A stretch of 64,000 bases of DNA. Origin: Ardenticatenaceae bacterium. Its GTDB lineage: Bacteria; Chloroflexota; Anaerolineae; Promineifilales; Promineifilaceae. The notes below the pieces were generated by a model. It had not been told where the DNA came from, ran no database searches, and saw only the letters and a program-made list of their open reading frames with translations. The translations under genes and the position numbers were made by a program. Location of the stretch: contig JACKBX010000006.1 in NCBI GenBank assembly GCA_020634375.1, positions 1-64,000 of the forward strand, given 5' to 3'. Of the stretch, positions 52,288 to 61,367 are shown one piece after another. Each line of letters opens with the position of its first letter. The first letter of the stretch is position 1.

Positions 52288-53292
52288 ATGCAGGAATGGG
52301 TTCGATTTGGGGAGCAGGTAAATCGGTTGGTTTACACGTTAGCTGGAGCCAGGTTCAAGGGAGATATTGAAACAGCCAATCGTTTTGTCGCTGACCGCAT
52401 CCATTACAGCGAATCGTCGCTGCGTATGATGCGGCAGGGGCGTTTCCGGCCGCAAAACGATGAGGCGTTGGAGATGATGGCGCGGTTGGGCAAAGAGGAG
52501 GCGGGATTGGAACGCGCATGGGCCAAAACGCTGCTCGTGAGTGGACGATACCCCGACCCGGATAGCGTGCTGCAAACGATTTTTACCAACGTGTCGGAAT
52601 CAATGGCTGCTGTGGGGGAAACGGCCGTTTCTCCCACAGCATTCTTCATGACCCGGATAGCTGCTGCCTTTGCAGGAACGTTACTCCTGCTGGCGGTGTG
52701 GACTTACGGCATCAGCCCCGGCTACCCGCCTCCGCACGAGCCGGGTTTATGGTTGGAAATAGTTTGGGGCGGCAGCATCGGGTTGGGATTGGCAATTGGT
52801 TTGTACGCTCTGGATTTATATCGCGGCGGGGGGAAATTGGGTCAGGTGGGGCGCTACTTGCTCCTGCCGGTTGGCGGGTTGCTGGGAGCGATTTACTGGC
52901 TTTTGATTGACGCCTGGGTTTTCTCTATTGGTGGGGGAACGGCCGTTGCATCCAGCGCCCTCGAATCATTTGTATTTGGGGTATGTTACGCCGGTGGATT
53001 AACAACGGGGATTATGGGCGCACTTGGTTACAAGCGGCCCCAATCGGCACGCCATTTTGACTGGATTGTTTGGGCCGGCATGATTTTGCTGGGCGGACTG
53101 ACGGCCGTGCTGGGATTTTGGCTGCCAGCCGTCCATCCTACGTTATCCAGCCAGCGTGATATTGACATATTTGTTGGTTTGTCCTTGCGGTTAGGGTTGG
53201 CAATCATTGCTGGAATCGGTTTTCCGCCGCTGCCCGTGCCCGAATTTCACCATTCCGTCCTATCAAGGTGGATTCCCTGGCCTACCCGATAG
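52288..53292 (+). CDS. Membrane protein with N-terminal helical (HTH-like) domain
   Basis: The 334-residue product has a soluble N-terminal region of about 95 residues that looks like an XRE-type helix set (VADRIHYSESSLRMMRQGRF) and then a membrane part with about seven hydrophobic segments. The arrangement recalls the many Chloroflexota proteins that join a DNA-binding-like region to membrane spans. Function unknown. I chose the second ATG (52288) because GGAG lies seven bases before it, but only one base before the ATG at 52282. Confidence 0.7.
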   Translation: MQEWVRFGEQVNRLVYTLAGARFKGDIETANRFVADRIHYSESSLRMMRQGRFRPQNDEALEMMARLGKEEAGLERAWAKTLLVSGRYPDPDSVLQTIFTNVSESMAAVGETAVSPTAFFMTRIAAAFAGTLLLLAVWTYGISPGYPPPHEPGLWLEIVWGGSIGLGLAIGLYALDLYRGGGKLGQVGRYLLLPVGGLLGAIYWLLIDAWVFSIGGGTAVASSALESFVFGVCYAGGLTTGIMGALGYKRPQSARHFDWIVWAGMILLGGLTAVLGFWLPAVHPTLSSQRDIDIFVGLSLRLGLAIIAGIGFPPLPVPEFHHSVLSRWIPWPTR

Positions 53293-53328
53293 AATCATCG
53301 TTGTGCGCGATGGCCAGGCAGAGTGGGT

Positions 53329-53649
53329 TTATGGGGGACAGGAGATGATGCCGCTGTCGTCGCAGGAGCAATAGGCTGTGTTTTCTGCCTGGCCTTCCCA
53401 CATCAGGTAGGTGACGTTTGTTTTGGTGCAGGTAGATGATGGGGACAAGTTCAGGGAGGGGGGTAACGGCCGTTGCCAATCAATACCCACCCCTTGCAGA
53501 TCACGCTCTTGCACTAAAAACACCCGTGCATTCCTCAAATGAACCTCGCCGCGTGACGCTACCAGCACAGCAAAAAACGGCAAACTGATCAGGCTCATCC
53601 AGAGCAATAAAGCGACCAAATAAACAATTTTGCGAAACCAGCGTCTCAT
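53329..53649 (-). CDS. Small membrane protein with Cys-containing tail
   Basis: The 106-residue product has one hydrophobic segment (about 8-33) and an extracytoplasmic tail with a few Cys (STCTKTNVTYLMW, AYCSCDDSGIISCPP). It converges on the gene at 52288, ending 36 bp from its stop. The first family-like Met is at 53649. Function unknown; the coding call rests mostly on the anchor and the Cys-rich end. Confidence 0.45.
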   Translation of the reverse strand: MRRWFRKIVYLVALLLWMSLISLPFFAVLVASRGEVHLRNARVFLVQERDLQGVGIDWQRPLPPSLNLSPSSTCTKTNVTYLMWEGQAENTAYCSCDDSGIISCPP

Positions 53650-53717
53650 AAACCTAGAAAAGAGAAACGTGAAGCACAAATTGCTTCACGCTTCCAATAA
53701 TCCTATACACTTTTTGC

Positions 53718-55853
53718 TTAAAGCGATTGATTATCAATCGCCTTCAAATACATTTCTGTTGTGTATTCCTTAATCATCCGGCGCATACTAAACTGAGCCG
53801 CATTGGAACGGATTGATTCACGTACAATCTCAATCCACCCACGTGGAATACCATCTCGATCTCGATTATAAAATAGCGGCACAATCTCGTCTTCCAGAAG
53901 CTGGTAAATCGAATTGGCATCATGTTCGTCCTGCACATCTGGATTATCAAAGGCTTGTCCGCCACCAATTGACCAGCCATTTGCGCCATTATAGCCTTCA
54001 GCCCACCAACCATCCACGATGCTCAAATTCGGTACACCATTCAAAGCCGCTTTCATACCACTGGTTCCGCTGGCTTCGCGGGGGCGGCGTGGCGTATTCA
54101 GCCAGATGTCAACGCCCTGCACCAGATAACGAGCCATGTGCATATTGTAATCTTCGATGAAGGCAATGCGCCCGCCAAGTTGATTATTCTTGGCCATGTT
54201 GTAGACATACTGAATCAGATGTTTGCCTGGATCGTCTGCCGGGTGTGCCTTGCCAGCAAAAACAATTTGCACCGGACGGTGGACATCTAGGAGGAGCTTT
54301 TTCAACCGTTCCAGGTCACGGAAAATGAGTGTCGCTCGTTTATAAGTGGCGAACCGTCGTGCAAAGCCAATTGTTAGTGCTGTGGGTTCTAGCAACGTAC
54401 CGCCAGTCAGAACTTGCGTTGGATCGTGGCTGCCATGAACCCAGTTTCGCCGCACATGCTCCTGGAAGTAGCTAATCATCTTCCGTTTCATGTTCAAATG
54501 TAGATGCCACAATTCTTCGTCTGGGATGTCTGCCAGACGCTCCCAAATAGCGGCTTCATCGTGATGCTCTCGCCAGTCTGGCCCCAAATATTTGGAGAAG
54601 AGTTGGCTCATTTCGCTTGAAATCCACGACGGAACGTGAACGCCATTGGTGATTGATGTAATAGGAATTTCATCAACAGGTCTATCGGGCCATACTTCTT
54701 GCCACATGTTGCGTGAGACTTCGCCGTGCAGTTTGCTGACGCCATTGCTTAACCCTGACAGGCGCAGAGCCAGTACAGTCATGTTGAAGGCAATGCCCCA
54801 TTCTTCTTGGTGTCCACCTAAGTTAAGGAATTGTTCGCGGCTGATGCCCAGTTCTTCCCAAAGACCTCGGAAATATTGGTCAATCATATGAAAAGCAAAC
54901 GCGTCGTGTCCAGCAGGAACAGGGGTGTGAGTGGTGAAAACGGATTGTTGTTGTACCTGCCGTACTGCTTCCTCAAAAGGTGTCCCAGCGGTGACTTTTT
55001 CGCGTAAAAGCTCTAACAATAAAAATGCTGAATGGCCTTCATTCATATGGTAGACGTAAGCGTCGATGCCTAATGTTCGCAAGACTCTGACGCCACCGAT
55101 ACCTAACATAATTTCTTGGCGAATCCGCATTTCGCTGTCACCAGAGTAGAGGCGTGCAGAGAGTTCGCGGTCCCAGGGATCATTTTCGTCTACGTCTGTA
55201 TCCATCAGGTACAGATTAGTTCGTCCTACTTGTACATGCCAAATGCGAGCAAATACGCGTCGTCCCCCCAAATTAACGTCTACCAATTTTTCGTTGCCGT
55301 TGTCATCACGAACTAAACGAATGGGGGCCTGGCTCATATCTAATTGTTTGTAGATGGCTTCTTGCCAACCATGGGAAGGGAGCCGTTGGCGGAAGTAACC
55401 TTGAGGGTACATGAATCCTATGCCAACAAAGGGCAGGCCCAGATCGCTGGTCTCTTTGGCATGGTCGCCGGAGAGGATGCCCAGGCCGCCGGAATAGATT
55501 GGCAGAGAGTTGTGTAAGCCAAATTCAAAGGAGAAGTAGGCGATGATTTTATTTTTGTGTTCGGGGTAGGTTATGTGAAACCAGGTATGACCGTTTGCCA
55601 TTTCCTGGTCATATTTGAGCATGACTTTGTTGTAAAGGCGGATGAAGGCAGCGTCTTCGGCTGCTTTTTGTAGGTCTTCTGGGCTGAGAAGACGCAGCAT
55701 TTGTACAGGGTTGTGTTCTGTGTCGCGCCATAAAGGGTAATCCAGGCGACGAAACAGTTCGCGTGCTTCTGGTGTCCAACTCCACCAGAGGTTGAGGGCT
55801 AATTCGTTGAGACGATTGATCTTCTCTGGGAGTTTGTCGGTAGGGGGTATCAT
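53718..55853 (-). CDS. glgP: Alpha-glucan (glycogen/starch) phosphorylase
   Basis: The 711-residue enzyme is a GT35 phosphorylase of the short bacterial/archaeal type: an N-terminal DUF3417-like start (INRLNELALNLWWSWTPEA), IIAYFSFEFGLHNSLPIYSGGLG, and the PLP region EASGTSGMKAALNG with the Lys that forms the Schiff base. It releases glucose-1-phosphate from alpha-1,4-glucans. No ACGGCCGT palindrome occurs in its 2.1 kb, in contrast to most genes of the window. Its leader carries a hairpin at 55904-55929. Confidence 0.95.
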   Translation of the reverse strand: MIPPTDKLPEKINRLNELALNLWWSWTPEARELFRRLDYPLWRDTEHNPVQMLRLLSPEDLQKAAEDAAFIRLYNKVMLKYDQEMANGHTWFHITYPEHKNKIIAYFSFEFGLHNSLPIYSGGLGILSGDHAKETSDLGLPFVGIGFMYPQGYFRQRLPSHGWQEAIYKQLDMSQAPIRLVRDDNGNEKLVDVNLGGRRVFARIWHVQVGRTNLYLMDTDVDENDPWDRELSARLYSGDSEMRIRQEIMLGIGGVRVLRTLGIDAYVYHMNEGHSAFLLLELLREKVTAGTPFEEAVRQVQQQSVFTTHTPVPAGHDAFAFHMIDQYFRGLWEELGISREQFLNLGGHQEEWGIAFNMTVLALRLSGLSNGVSKLHGEVSRNMWQEVWPDRPVDEIPITSITNGVHVPSWISSEMSQLFSKYLGPDWREHHDEAAIWERLADIPDEELWHLHLNMKRKMISYFQEHVRRNWVHGSHDPTQVLTGGTLLEPTALTIGFARRFATYKRATLIFRDLERLKKLLLDVHRPVQIVFAGKAHPADDPGKHLIQYVYNMAKNNQLGGRIAFIEDYNMHMARYLVQGVDIWLNTPRRPREASGTSGMKAALNGVPNLSIVDGWWAEGYNGANGWSIGGGQAFDNPDVQDEHDANSIYQLLEDEIVPLFYNRDRDGIPRGWIEIVRESIRSNAAQFSMRRMIKEYTTEMYLKAIDNQSL

Positions 55854-55903
55854 GAATCTTTACCTCGTTTATTGTAATTCTCTTCTCTATGTTTTGCTTA
55901 ATT

Positions 55904-55943
55904 GAAATAGTTGTTGCATCAACTATTTCGGCCGGTAATTATA
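55904..55943 (-). promoter_or_regulatory. glgP promoter -10 and 5'-leader hairpin
   Basis: On the minus strand a perfect TATAAT lies at 55943-55938. Just downstream of the expected start, GAAATAGTTG and CAACTATTTC (55904-55913, 55920-55929) form a ten-base stem, so the transcript would begin with a hairpin. No clear -35 is visible. Confidence 0.5.
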
Positions 55944-55992
55944 ACACGCTATGAAGCGTGAAGGAAGTAACTTTTTGTGAATGTGACATGGG

Positions 55993-56910
55993 TTAGGGGG
56001 TGGTTTGGTTAAATGGGTAGATAGCTTGTTGGGGTAACGGCCGTTCCAGACGTTCCAGCGCCATTTCGACACTCTTTTCTACTAACCAATTAAATTGGTC
56101 GGGTGTCATCAATGTTTTGCTGATTTCGGGAGCGGGGTTGGTGCTGTTGATCACGAATGGCTCGCCATCCTTGATGACGAATTCGACCATATTCATGTCG
56201 TATTGATACGCTTGTGTGAGTGAAAGGGCGGCTTGCAGTAATGCCTGGTTGTGTGGTGTACCTGTGGGAAGGATGTGGGGTGTGTAACGGCCGTCTACGG
56301 GTAAATATTGCAAAAGCAGCATATCTTTTTGGCCGATAACAAAGCAGTGAACATGCTGATCTGATTCCACTAACTCTTGCAGCACCATTGTTTGAGCGCC
56401 GCTGCCGTCATAGCATTGAATCAACTCCTCCACACTATGAACGCGGAAAACTCGCCGTCGCCCGCCGCTGCGTGCATCTTTGAAAATGGCGGGAAGCCCC
56501 ACATAATCAATAATGCCTTGCCAGTCCAAGGGATAGGAGAGATTGCGAAAACTTTCCGGGAGGGTATCTTGCTCTATTTCTTTATTAGGCAAGGCCACAG
56601 TTTTGGGTGAACGTAGACCGAGGTGATTGGTGAGTGTTGTGCCGTAAAACTTATCGTCTGCTGACCAGCTAAACGGATTGTTGACGATGTAACAACCCTT
56701 TGCACGCGCATATTTTAGGTAGGTGCGATAGTAGGGGATTTCATGGGACATGCGGTCAATGATCAGGTCATAGGCAACGGCCGTATCCATAAAAGTTCCG
56801 CCCAATTTAACCAATTCTGCCTGGACGTGTTCGTGATGTTCGTTAACGGCCGTCATAAATGCAGCAGGCCAATCCCATTCTCGGCCAATAATCAGACCAA
56901 TTTTCTTCAC
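55993..56910 (-). CDS. ATP-grasp protein (RimK/GshB-like)
   Basis: The 305-residue protein resembles RimK-like ATP-grasp enzymes: a pre-ATP-grasp part (KIGLIIGREWDWP), then KFYGTTLTNHLGLRSPKTVAL, and an ATP-binding segment (AIFKDARSGGRRRVFRV, MVLQELV) ending with PFVINSTNPAPEISKTL with the metal-binding Asn/Glu. These enzymes join a carboxylate to an amine with ATP. The substrate is not evident. It stands alone between glgP and the tRNA gene. Confidence 0.85.
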   Translation of the reverse strand: MKKIGLIIGREWDWPAAFMTAVNEHHEHVQAELVKLGGTFMDTAVAYDLIIDRMSHEIPYYRTYLKYARAKGCYIVNNPFSWSADDKFYGTTLTNHLGLRSPKTVALPNKEIEQDTLPESFRNLSYPLDWQGIIDYVGLPAIFKDARSGGRRRVFRVHSVEELIQCYDGSGAQTMVLQELVESDQHVHCFVIGQKDMLLLQYLPVDGRYTPHILPTGTPHNQALLQAALSLTQAYQYDMNMVEFVIKDGEPFVINSTNPAPEISKTLMTPDQFNWLVEKSVEMALERLERPLPQQAIYPFNQTTP

Positions 56911-57014
56911 AATAATTTGTCTCCTATGTCACCGCATGACTAACTCAAATGAAAAGATTCCAGTGGAAAATATACAACAATTCAAACATGCGTGCATAAA
57001 ACATAAAATCCATC

Positions 57015-57042
57015 TTGACAATTACACTGCCCTTGTTATAAT
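57015..57042 (+). promoter_or_regulatory. Consensus sigma-70 promoter of tRNA-fMet
   Basis: A perfect TTGACA (57015-57020) and a perfect TATAAT (57037-57042) are separated by 16 bp, 13 bp before the tRNA. It is the best promoter match in the window. Confidence 0.93.
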
Positions 57043-57055
57043 GCTCATCCATCGA

Positions 57056-57127
<72 letters not shown>

Positions 57128-57131
57128 CTAG

Positions 57132-57160
57132 AAAAAGCACTCCAAAAGGAGTGCTTTTTT
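57132..57160 (+). terminator. Terminator after tRNA-fMet
   Basis: AAAAAGCACTCC pairs with GGAGTGCTTTTTT around a four-base loop. Confidence 0.92.
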
Positions 57161-57195
57161 ATTATCATAAGATGGCTTTTGCATGTGTTTTCATC

Positions 57196-57486
57196 TCAAT
57201 TCGCCAACGCTTCCATTTTTTCTGCCAATGCCACATCCCAACTGCTAATAGCATTATCCAAATCATGCGTGACCAGATTTACCGCCACGCGGTTATACAC
57301 ATTAGACCATTCAGGGTGATGGTTCATTTTGTCAGCATAAATAGCAACGCTGACCATCCAGCCAATGGCCGCTGCGAAAGAATTGAATTTGAATGTTTTC
57401 GACAACTTGCCATTTTGAACCGTCCAACCGGGTAGTTTTCGCAAAGCGGTCTGAAGCTCTTCCTCATTTAATACGTGTCGTGCCAT
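57196..57486 (-). CDS. Pterin-4a-carbinolamine dehydratase
   Basis: The 96-residue protein fits PCD/DCoH: the HHPEW motif (NHHPEWSNVYNRV, about residues 55-67) that binds pterin and the ending LTTH-like VTHDLDNAISSWD. It regenerates quinonoid dihydropterin after aromatic hydroxylation, or serves in molybdopterin or folate-related chemistry in organisms lacking hydroxylases. Such hydroxylase genes are not in the window. It lies 4 bp after the V4R protein gene on the same strand. Confidence 0.92.
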   Translation of the reverse strand: MARHVLNEEELQTALRKLPGWTVQNGKLSKTFKFNSFAAAIGWMVSVAIYADKMNHHPEWSNVYNRVAVNLVTHDLDNAISSWDVALAEKMEALAN

Positions 57487-57489
57487 GGG

Positions 57490-58134
57490 TCAACGAGCCT
57501 CTTGGATTTCAAAGCGGCAAAAGCCATCTCCCTTTGCTTTACAATGGGTCTCTATCACTTCAAAACTACGCGCATCTTTCCCAGTTGCAAATGCCATAGC
57601 TTCGCTTAATGTGCCAATGTATTGATGGCAAATAGGCTTATCGTTGTGCCGTGTGTGGCAAATAACGCAAGCATAGTCAATAAAAACTAGCACCCCATTT
57701 TCTTCTTTGACATCAATTTTGCCGAATTCAACACTATCCATTAAACCTTTGCGAATAGCCAAAAGAATGGCACGCATCCGTAGACGCTGTGGCAATGCTT
57801 TTAACGCAATGCCTGCCAACCCCATCACGGCCGATTGTTCTTGAATAGCCCACCGGAAAGAGGAACGGCCGATTCTTTGCAACATTCCTTTGCCCGCCCG
57901 CCCTGTGAATTCTTCTACTGCGGCATTTAGGCGGGCATACTCCTTTGCCTGAATCCCATATTCCAGATTGTTTGCTGGCGGATTGCCGATATACCGTTCT
58001 AAGCCACTGCTGCGCAAGACAGCATTTAGCCCATTTTCACCCAAAACCTCTTCTACGCCACGCAGCATTTGCAGCAAAAGCGCATTCACATAGGGGGCAT
58101 CTTCGGGAATGATGACGGTTTGCTGATCACTCAT
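57490..58134 (-). CDS. V4R (4-vinyl reductase) domain protein
   Basis: The 214-residue protein has the V4R fold in its C-terminal half (about 90-212): GVLVFIDYACVICHTRH, PICHQYIGTLSEAM, and THCKAKGDGFCRFEI. The spaced Cys/His residues suggest a bound metal, or redox-active Cys. V4R proteins are known as ligand sensors and in chlorophyll pathway BchJ. No photosynthesis genes are present, so sensing is more likely. Start at 58134 follows AAAGGAG. The neighbours are the pterin dehydratase and GNAT genes in the same direction. Confidence 0.8.
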   Translation of the reverse strand: MSDQQTVIIPEDAPYVNALLLQMLRGVEEVLGENGLNAVLRSSGLERYIGNPPANNLEYGIQAKEYARLNAAVEEFTGRAGKGMLQRIGRSSFRWAIQEQSAVMGLAGIALKALPQRLRMRAILLAIRKGLMDSVEFGKIDVKEENGVLVFIDYACVICHTRHNDKPICHQYIGTLSEAMAFATGKDARSFEVIETHCKAKGDGFCRFEIQEAR

Positions 58135-58165
58135 GGGGGTCTCCTTTTGTACTTTGATGGGTTGA

Positions 58166-59092
58166 CTAATTGATTTGTCGAACCCATACGGGTAGATGTT
58201 GCCCGCGTGGTTGGAATCCAAACTTTGTATATAGTTTTTGGGATGGTTTGTTGTCTATCTGAGTGTTCAGGGAGATGTAGTGTAAGTTGTGTTGTTGGTA
58301 TGTTTGTAGAGCGTTGGTTAGTAATGCACTGCCTATGCCTGATTGTTGGGCATCGGGTGTTACTGTCATGCGTGCCAGGTGGGCGCTGTTATGGTTGCGT
58401 GTGCTGAATTGAAAGCCAACGATACGGTCGTTCCATTCAGCCACATCAAAACTAAATGCTTGCCGATAGGCCATGCCCAAGCCTGAAGCGCTGTGTCTCC
58501 ATAGAGGAGTAAAAGCATCTGCTTCGATTTTTGCCAATGTTACCATATCGTCAGGGTGGGCGCGACGAATGGTGAGACCACCAGGTAAAGGTACCCTGGG
58601 GATGCCCTTTCCGATCTTTACATAAGTTTCGATTTCATTAGCGATATAAAAGTTCAGCGTGGGCAGCCACTGATTCGGCCAGGAGTCTACAGCTAGCCAA
58701 CCTAATTCAGAAACGGCCGTGCCCCGCAATTTACTAACCACCTCTTCCAATAGCGCAGCTAACACTTCTTTCGGTGCAGACACATTCCCCAGACAGGCCA
58801 CACGCACCCATGCTGCCGGAACTGGATCCGCTACGGCCGCTAAACAAGCCGCCAGTCGCGGAGGAGCAGCGAACAAACGATTTGCCAATGTTTGCTTTGC
58901 TGGTTCCGTTTGCGGCAAGACCACAAACCCTTGTTTCCCTACCCAATCTGCCGGTGGTTGCCAATCCAGATGCAAGTGTTGATACCGCGAATGTTGTAGC
59001 AAATACATAATGTCTGGCTTATCATTTATTTCAGCGACACGGATGGTTGCTGCCAACGAATTCGGCGGAGTCCAATGGTTTGCCATTTCCAT
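58166..59092 (-). CDS. GNAT-family N-acetyltransferase
   Basis: The 308-residue protein has an N-terminal half without clear family (about 1-165) and a C-terminal GNAT domain: IRRAHPDDMVTLAKIEADAF, NDRIVGFQFS, and LARMTVTPDAQQSGIGSALL with the acetyl-CoA-binding Gly motif (QQSGIG). The acceptor is unknown. I chose ATG 59092; a GTG at 59107 and an ATG at 59086 are possible. The gene is divergent from recA, with only a short spacer between. Confidence 0.85.
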   Translation of the reverse strand: MEMANHWTPPNSLAATIRVAEINDKPDIMYLLQHSRYQHLHLDWQPPADWVGKQGFVVLPQTEPAKQTLANRLFAAPPRLAACLAAVADPVPAAWVRVACLGNVSAPKEVLAALLEEVVSKLRGTAVSELGWLAVDSWPNQWLPTLNFYIANEIETYVKIGKGIPRVPLPGGLTIRRAHPDDMVTLAKIEADAFTPLWRHSASGLGMAYRQAFSFDVAEWNDRIVGFQFSTRNHNSAHLARMTVTPDAQQSGIGSALLTNALQTYQQHNLHYISLNTQIDNKPSQKLYTKFGFQPRGQHLPVWVRQIN

Positions 59093-59145
59093 AGCGCTAT
59101 TGTACACTACATAACGGGAAAAAATAATTTGATTCCTGGAGAATT

Positions 59146-60159
59146 ATGGGCAAACAAGGCCGAGATCGGACACTCGAAAACACACTGGCAACCTTAACCA
59201 AGCGTTTTGGGGAAGGGGTTATTATGAGGCTCGGAGATGCGTTGCATTTACAAGTCGAATCAATCCCAACCGGTTCTTTGGCTTTAGATATTGCCCTTGG
59301 TGTGGGTGGTGTGCCGCGTGGCCGTGTGATCGAAATTTACGGCCCAGAATCATCTGGTAAAACCACTTTGTGCCAACACATCATAGCCGAAGCACAGCGT
59401 ATGGACGGCATCTGTGCCTTCATTGATATGGAACATGCACTTGATCCTGTCTATGCGGCGCGGTGTGGCGTTGATGTAGATAATCTCTATGTATCGCAAC
59501 CAGATACGGGCGAGCAAGCTCTGGAAATTGCCGATGCTCTCATTCGCTCCGGCACAATGGATGTTGTTGTGGTGGACTCAGTAGCTGCATTAGTGCCACG
59601 AGCGGAGATCGAGGGTGAAATGGGCGATGCCCATGTTGGTTTGCAAGCCAGATTGATGTCTCAGGCATTGCGGAAGCTGTCTGGGGCCATCAAACAGACG
59701 AACACGGTTGTTATTTTTACCAACCAACTGCGCCAGAAAATTGGCGTGATGTTTGGCAATCCGGAAACGACAAGTGGCGGTAATGCACTGAAGTTTTATG
59801 CATCTGTGCGGATGGACATTCGTCGTATCCAAAGTATCAAAACGGGCGGGGATGTCACTGGCAATCGCACGCGTGTAAAGGTGAAGAAGAACAAGGTTGC
59901 ACCCCCCTTTACCGAATGCGAATTTGACATTATGTATAATGAAGGCATTTCTAAAACAGGTGATGTATTAGACCTGGGTGTGGAATATGGCTTGCTCGAT
60001 AAGCGCGGGGCTTATTTCCGTTATGGGGAAATGCTGCTGGGTCAGGGGCGAGAGAACGCCAAGGCCTATTTGGGCGAAAACCCTGAGCTGTTGATAGAGT
60101 TGGATGACTTGATTCGGCAGAAAGTAGGGTTGCAACCTCTACAAGTTGATAATGCTTAG
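59146..60159 (+). CDS. recA: Recombinase RecA
   Basis: The 337-residue protein has the RecA core: Walker [43 protein letters not shown] (L2 region), and the Walker B line [12 protein letters not shown]. It binds single-stranded DNA and ATP for strand exchange and induces LexA cleavage. RBS GGAG precedes ATG. No ACGGCCGT occurs inside, fitting the pattern that highly conserved genes lack it. It is followed by recX, with about 490 bp between that carries possible RNA structure. Confidence 0.97.
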   Translation: MGKQGRDRTLENTLATLTKRFGEGVIMRLGDALHLQVESIPTGSLALDIALGVGGVPRGRVIEIYGPESSGKTTLCQHIIAEAQRMDGICAFIDMEHALDPVYAARCGVDVDNLYVSQPDTGEQALEIADALIRSGTMDVVVVDSVAALVPRAEIEGEMGDAHVGLQARLMSQALRKLSGAIKQTNTVVIFTNQLRQKIGVMFGNPETTSGGNALKFYASVRMDIRRIQSIKTGGDVTGNRTRVKVKKNKVAPPFTECEFDIMYNEGISKTGDVLDLGVEYGLLDKRGAYFRYGEMLLGQGRENAKAYLGENPELLIELDDLIRQKVGLQPLQVDNA

Positions 60160-60649
60160 TTGGTTTTCTACTTTATGGCTCGAATTCTGACAGGCTGTAT
60201 GTTCAGAATGAGGGTCATGATGATGAAAGCCCTGCCACAGGTTTTGACAAGTTGTAACGCTTGATCTTTGGGATTGAGTTTGTTTCGCGGAAACCTAGCT
60301 GTATAACTGCTGGTTTGGCAGTTTTGATGTTGTAATTGGATGACGTAGCTCCGGTGGGAGATGCGTAACAGAACCCAAAACGATACGCGATTTGGCCGCC
60401 ATGAGACGGCCTGTTTTGAGTATAAGCGTTTTGCTGTTCAGAAGTAATGTTCATCTTTATGGGATGTGTGCTGTTTTGTTTTTTGACAGAGGATGAGCTG
60501 AATTACCTGGAGAACGGCCGTTACACAATCAGCTAGAACAGGCAATGAGTAACTAAATTGCTTGTGCAGAGAAATCTGCAACCGAAACCCAAAACCTTAC
60601 GACAAGCCGTGGCAGCGATGTCACGGCTTATTGTTTTATTGTGTACAGC
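60160..60649. other. Long recA-recX intergenic region
   Basis: Besides the candidate structured RNA it holds one ACGGCCGT (near 60515) and, before recX, a hairpin AAGCCGTG/CACGGCTT (60604-60611, 60622-60629) followed by a loose T-rich stretch that may end a recA transcript. I see no clear promoter for recX. Confidence 0.55.
60282..60411 (+). ncRNA. Candidate structured RNA between recA and recX
   Basis: Four or more small hairpins follow in a row: GTTTC-GCG-GAAAC (60282-60294), AACTGC/GCAGTT (60305-60323), GCGTA/TACGC (60363-60388), GGCCG/CGGCC (60394-60411), and a weak CTCC/GGAG (60349-60360). No gene is convincing in this 490 bp gap. It is not tmRNA, RNase P or SRP RNA as I know them. Strand is assumed from the neighbours; the inference rests on eye-read pairing only. 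Confidence 0.35.
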
Positions 60650-61267
60650 ATGGGAAAAATTACGGCCTTAACAGCACAAAAGCGGAATACAGACCGCGTT
60701 AACGTCTTTCTTGATGGTGAGTTTGCTTTTGGACTTGCTGCGGAGACGGCCGTTTCGCTACGGTTAGGCCAGGAACTATCCCCATCTGAAATTCAACAAC
60801 TACAGGCGCAAGACGATTTTGTGAAAGCAAAAGAGAGTGCTGTGCGCCTGATTGGTCAACGGCCACGCAGCGTGGCTGAAATTCGGTTGAGATTGCAGCG
60901 CAAAGGATATGACGAGCTTCTCGTTGATCGCGTTGTTACTCGCCTGCAAGAAGTTGAGCTGCTAGATGATGCAGCTTTTACCCGTTATTGGGTAGACCAG
61001 AGAGAGGCTTTTAAGCCACGCAGCCAGATGGCTTTGCGTCAGGAATTGATGCAAAAAGGTATTAGCCGGGAAACAATTGAAGCGGCGCTTGCACAAGTAG
61101 ATGAAGTCAGTTCGGCAAGAAAAATTGCAGAACAAAAAGCACCGCAATGGCACAATCTGCCGGAAGAGGATTTCCGCAAAAAAATGGCTGGTTTTCTACA
61201 AAGACGTGGCTTTCACTACGAAATCATTAGAGAGGTAACGGAACAAGTATGGCGCGAAAGCCAGTAA
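60650..61267 (+). CDS. recX: Regulatory protein RecX
   Basis: The 205-residue protein has the RecX three-helix repeats: RLIGQRPRSVAEIRLRLQRKGY, LLDDAAFTRYWVDQREAFKPRS and the C-terminal part (EDFRKKMAGFLQRRGFHYEII). RecX binds RecA and limits its filament growth. The ATG at 60650 has no clear Shine-Dalgarno; a GTG three codons earlier is possible. The gene follows recA, a common order, and precedes rny. Confidence 0.93.
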   Translation: MGKITALTAQKRNTDRVNVFLDGEFAFGLAAETAVSLRLGQELSPSEIQQLQAQDDFVKAKESAVRLIGQRPRSVAEIRLRLQRKGYDELLVDRVVTRLQEVELLDDAAFTRYWVDQREAFKPRSQMALRQELMQKGISRETIEAALAQVDEVSSARKIAEQKAPQWHNLPEEDFRKKMAGFLQRRGFHYEIIREVTEQVWRESQ

Positions 61268-61341
61268 TCAGTAATTAGTAACCAGTAATCAGTGATCGAC
61301 AATCGCAGCTCCGGTAACTGACCACTGAAAACTGATCCTGG
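61262..61341. repeat. Word-repeat tract (CAGTAAT/ACTG words)
   Basis: CAGTAATCAGTAATTAGTAA and CAGTAATCAGTGATCG precede AACTGACCACTGAAAACTGA. Words and order match the tract at 11375-11462 though the sequence is not identical. It begins in the recX stop codon region. Confidence 0.75.
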
Positions 61342-61367
61342 CACTGCCATACATCAAGGAGAATCCA

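Noticed and set aside
60215..60454. 79-codon minus-strand frame between recA and recX
   Set aside because: No RBS and no family likeness; the hairpin series in the same place favours a non-coding role.
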